From assembly GCA_025457845.1 (NCBI GenBank), contig JALOTO010000089.1, forward strand, positions 1-6,382: a stretch of DNA of 6,382 nucleotides, written 5' to 3'. Source of the stretch: Thermoplasmata archaeon (GTDB taxonomy: Archaea > Thermoplasmatota > Thermoplasmata > UBA10834). The position numbers and the translations under genes were made by a program. The notes under the pieces were generated by a model. It did no database searches, was not told where the DNA came from, and saw nothing but the letters and a program-made list of their open reading frames with translations. This document shows positions 5,712 to 6,382 of this stretch, in pieces; position 1 is the stretch's first letter; each line of letters begins with the position of its first letter.

Positions 5712-5734
5712 ACGAATCCAAACCTCCATATACG
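5712..5734 (+). promoter_or_regulatory. Archaeal promoter for a leaderless message
   Basis: ACGAATCCAAACCTCCATATAC contains an A-rich BRE-like part (CCAAACC) and a TATA-like core CATATAC centred near 5729. Transcription would start about 25 bases downstream, at or next to the ATG at 5754. No Shine-Dalgarno precedes that ATG, so the message is probably leaderless. Confidence 0.6.
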
Positions 5735-5753
5735 CACCCGACGAATCACTGGC

Positions 5754-6382
5754 ATGGATGGAAACATGACGAACTGTCCTTCTTGTGGAACGCAGATGAT
5801 CGATGGTGCAGCCTTCTGCGCAAACTGCGGCGCGCGCGCCGGTGCTGCCGTCGCGCCGCCGCCCGTGGGCTCGGCGCACAACCCGATCTGGTACCAGAAC
5901 TTCTACCGCATCAGGAAGAAGGTCGTCGCGATCTCGAACCAGTACTCGATCGAGGACGCCAGGGGCACGCGCCTGGGCTACTCGAGGCAGAAGATCCTCG
6001 CGATCAGGGAGAACATCAAGGTGTTCACCGACGACAGCATGACGGCCGAGCTCTTCAGGGTGCAGCAGGAGCAGGTCATGGACATGTGGGGTACCTTCGC
6101 CATAGTGGACTCCGCCACGGGCGCGTGCGTGGGCAAGCTGCGCAGGCAGGCCCTCAAGTCTGGCATCTTCAAGGACGAGTACCTCCTCCTCGACGCCTAC
6201 GGGAACCCCGTCGGCAGGGTCGCCGAGCGTTCCGGAAGGGGCCTGGCGAGGAAGTACGTGCCGTTCGGCAACCTCGTGCCCGAGCAGCTGGTCGTGGAGT
6301 TCAACGGGCAGGAGGTGGCCGAGATCAAGCAGCAGTTCAAGGTCATCGGGGACATCTGGGAGGTCGACTGCTCCCGCATCCC
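5754..6382 (+). CDS. Zinc-ribbon protein with LURP-one/Tubby-like domain, partial
   Basis: The frame runs off the right edge after about 209 residues. An N-terminal zinc ribbon is formed by C8 and C11 (CPSC) and C22 and C25 (CANC). A short Ala/Pro-rich linker (about 27-42) leads to a beta-rich domain starting near residue 43 ([15 protein letters not shown]). Recurring beta units with [29 protein letters not shown] and [12 protein letters not shown] fit the LURP-one/YxjI group of the Tubby-like/scramblase superfamily, which may bind membranes or phosphoinositide-like lipids; a specific function is not established in archaea. The ATG at 5754 is preferred because it coincides with the expected transcription start; an in-frame ATG at 5766, with GGATGG upstream, is the alternative. 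The family call is by pattern, not search. Confidence 0.82.
   Translation, partial: MDGNMTNCPSCGTQMIDGAAFCANCGARAGAAVAPPPVGSAHNPIWYQNFYRIRKKVVAISNQYSIEDARGTRLGYSRQKILAIRENIKVFTDDSMTAELFRVQQEQVMDMWGTFAIVDSATGACVGKLRRQALKSGIFKDEYLLLDAYGNPVGRVAERSGRGLARKYVPFGNLVPEQLVVEFNGQEVAEIKQQFKVIGDIWEVDCSRI

Noticed and set aside
5039..5881. A 280-codon minus-strand frame covering the ATPase end and the spacer
   Set aside because: It runs across the strong terminator and the promoter of the next gene. Its serine/alanine-rich translation is the mirror of the acidic ATPase tail.
1..6382. CRISPR arrays, tRNA or rRNA genes, insertion sequences
   Set aside because: I saw no regularly spaced repeat array, no tRNA-like cloverleaf, no rRNA-like segment, and no transposase or paired terminal repeats.

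Overview
The window looks like a stretch of a fairly GC-rich archaeal chromosome. The reasons are Shine-Dalgarno motifs of the GGAGG / GGTG type, a leaderless-looking gene behind a TATA-like box, a TTG start, a strong preference for AGG arginine codons, and archaeal-style winged-helix and membrane protein pairs. The style fits an uncultured Thermoplasmatota / Methanomassiliicoccales-like euryarchaeon, but no marker gene is present, so this placement is an inference. TAG ends three of the genes here, so it is used as an ordinary stop.

Layout: (1) 1-203, minus strand: the start of a single-pass membrane protein that runs off the left edge. (2) 391-900: a cysteine-rich DUF3795-type protein. (3) 1000-1227: a 75-residue membrane protein of unknown function. 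(4) 1316-2128: a membrane-anchored protein with a beta-rich extracytoplasmic domain. Its reading frame appears to continue as coding sequence past an in-frame TAG, so its 3' end may be broken. (5) 2386-2670 and 2688-3137: a small ArsR-like winged-helix regulator and a four-helix membrane protein, tightly coupled. The regulator's leader carries a duplicated dyad element that can base-pair with its own Shine-Dalgarno sequence. (6) 3319-4581 and 4578-5573: a MacB/FtsX-type permease and its ATPase, overlapping by ATGA. The ATPase has an unusual C-terminal helix-hairpin-helix-like domain and an acidic tail. A strong stem plus T-run terminator follows. (7) 5754 to the right edge: a zinc-ribbon protein with a LURP-one/Tubby-like domain, probably transcribed from its own promoter as a near-leaderless message.

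How they may work together: the winged-helix/membrane pair looks like a small envelope-linked regulatory module, and it lies next to a MacB-like exporter or mechanotransmission ABC system. Four of the other proteins are membrane-anchored or probably membrane-associated, so the neighbourhood has a cell-surface flavour. No direct link between the regulator and the transporter is proved by the sequence. The most interesting signals are the Shine-Dalgarno-masking repeat in front of the regulator, the HhH-like extension on the ABC ATPase, and the interrupted 3' end of the membrane-anchored protein.
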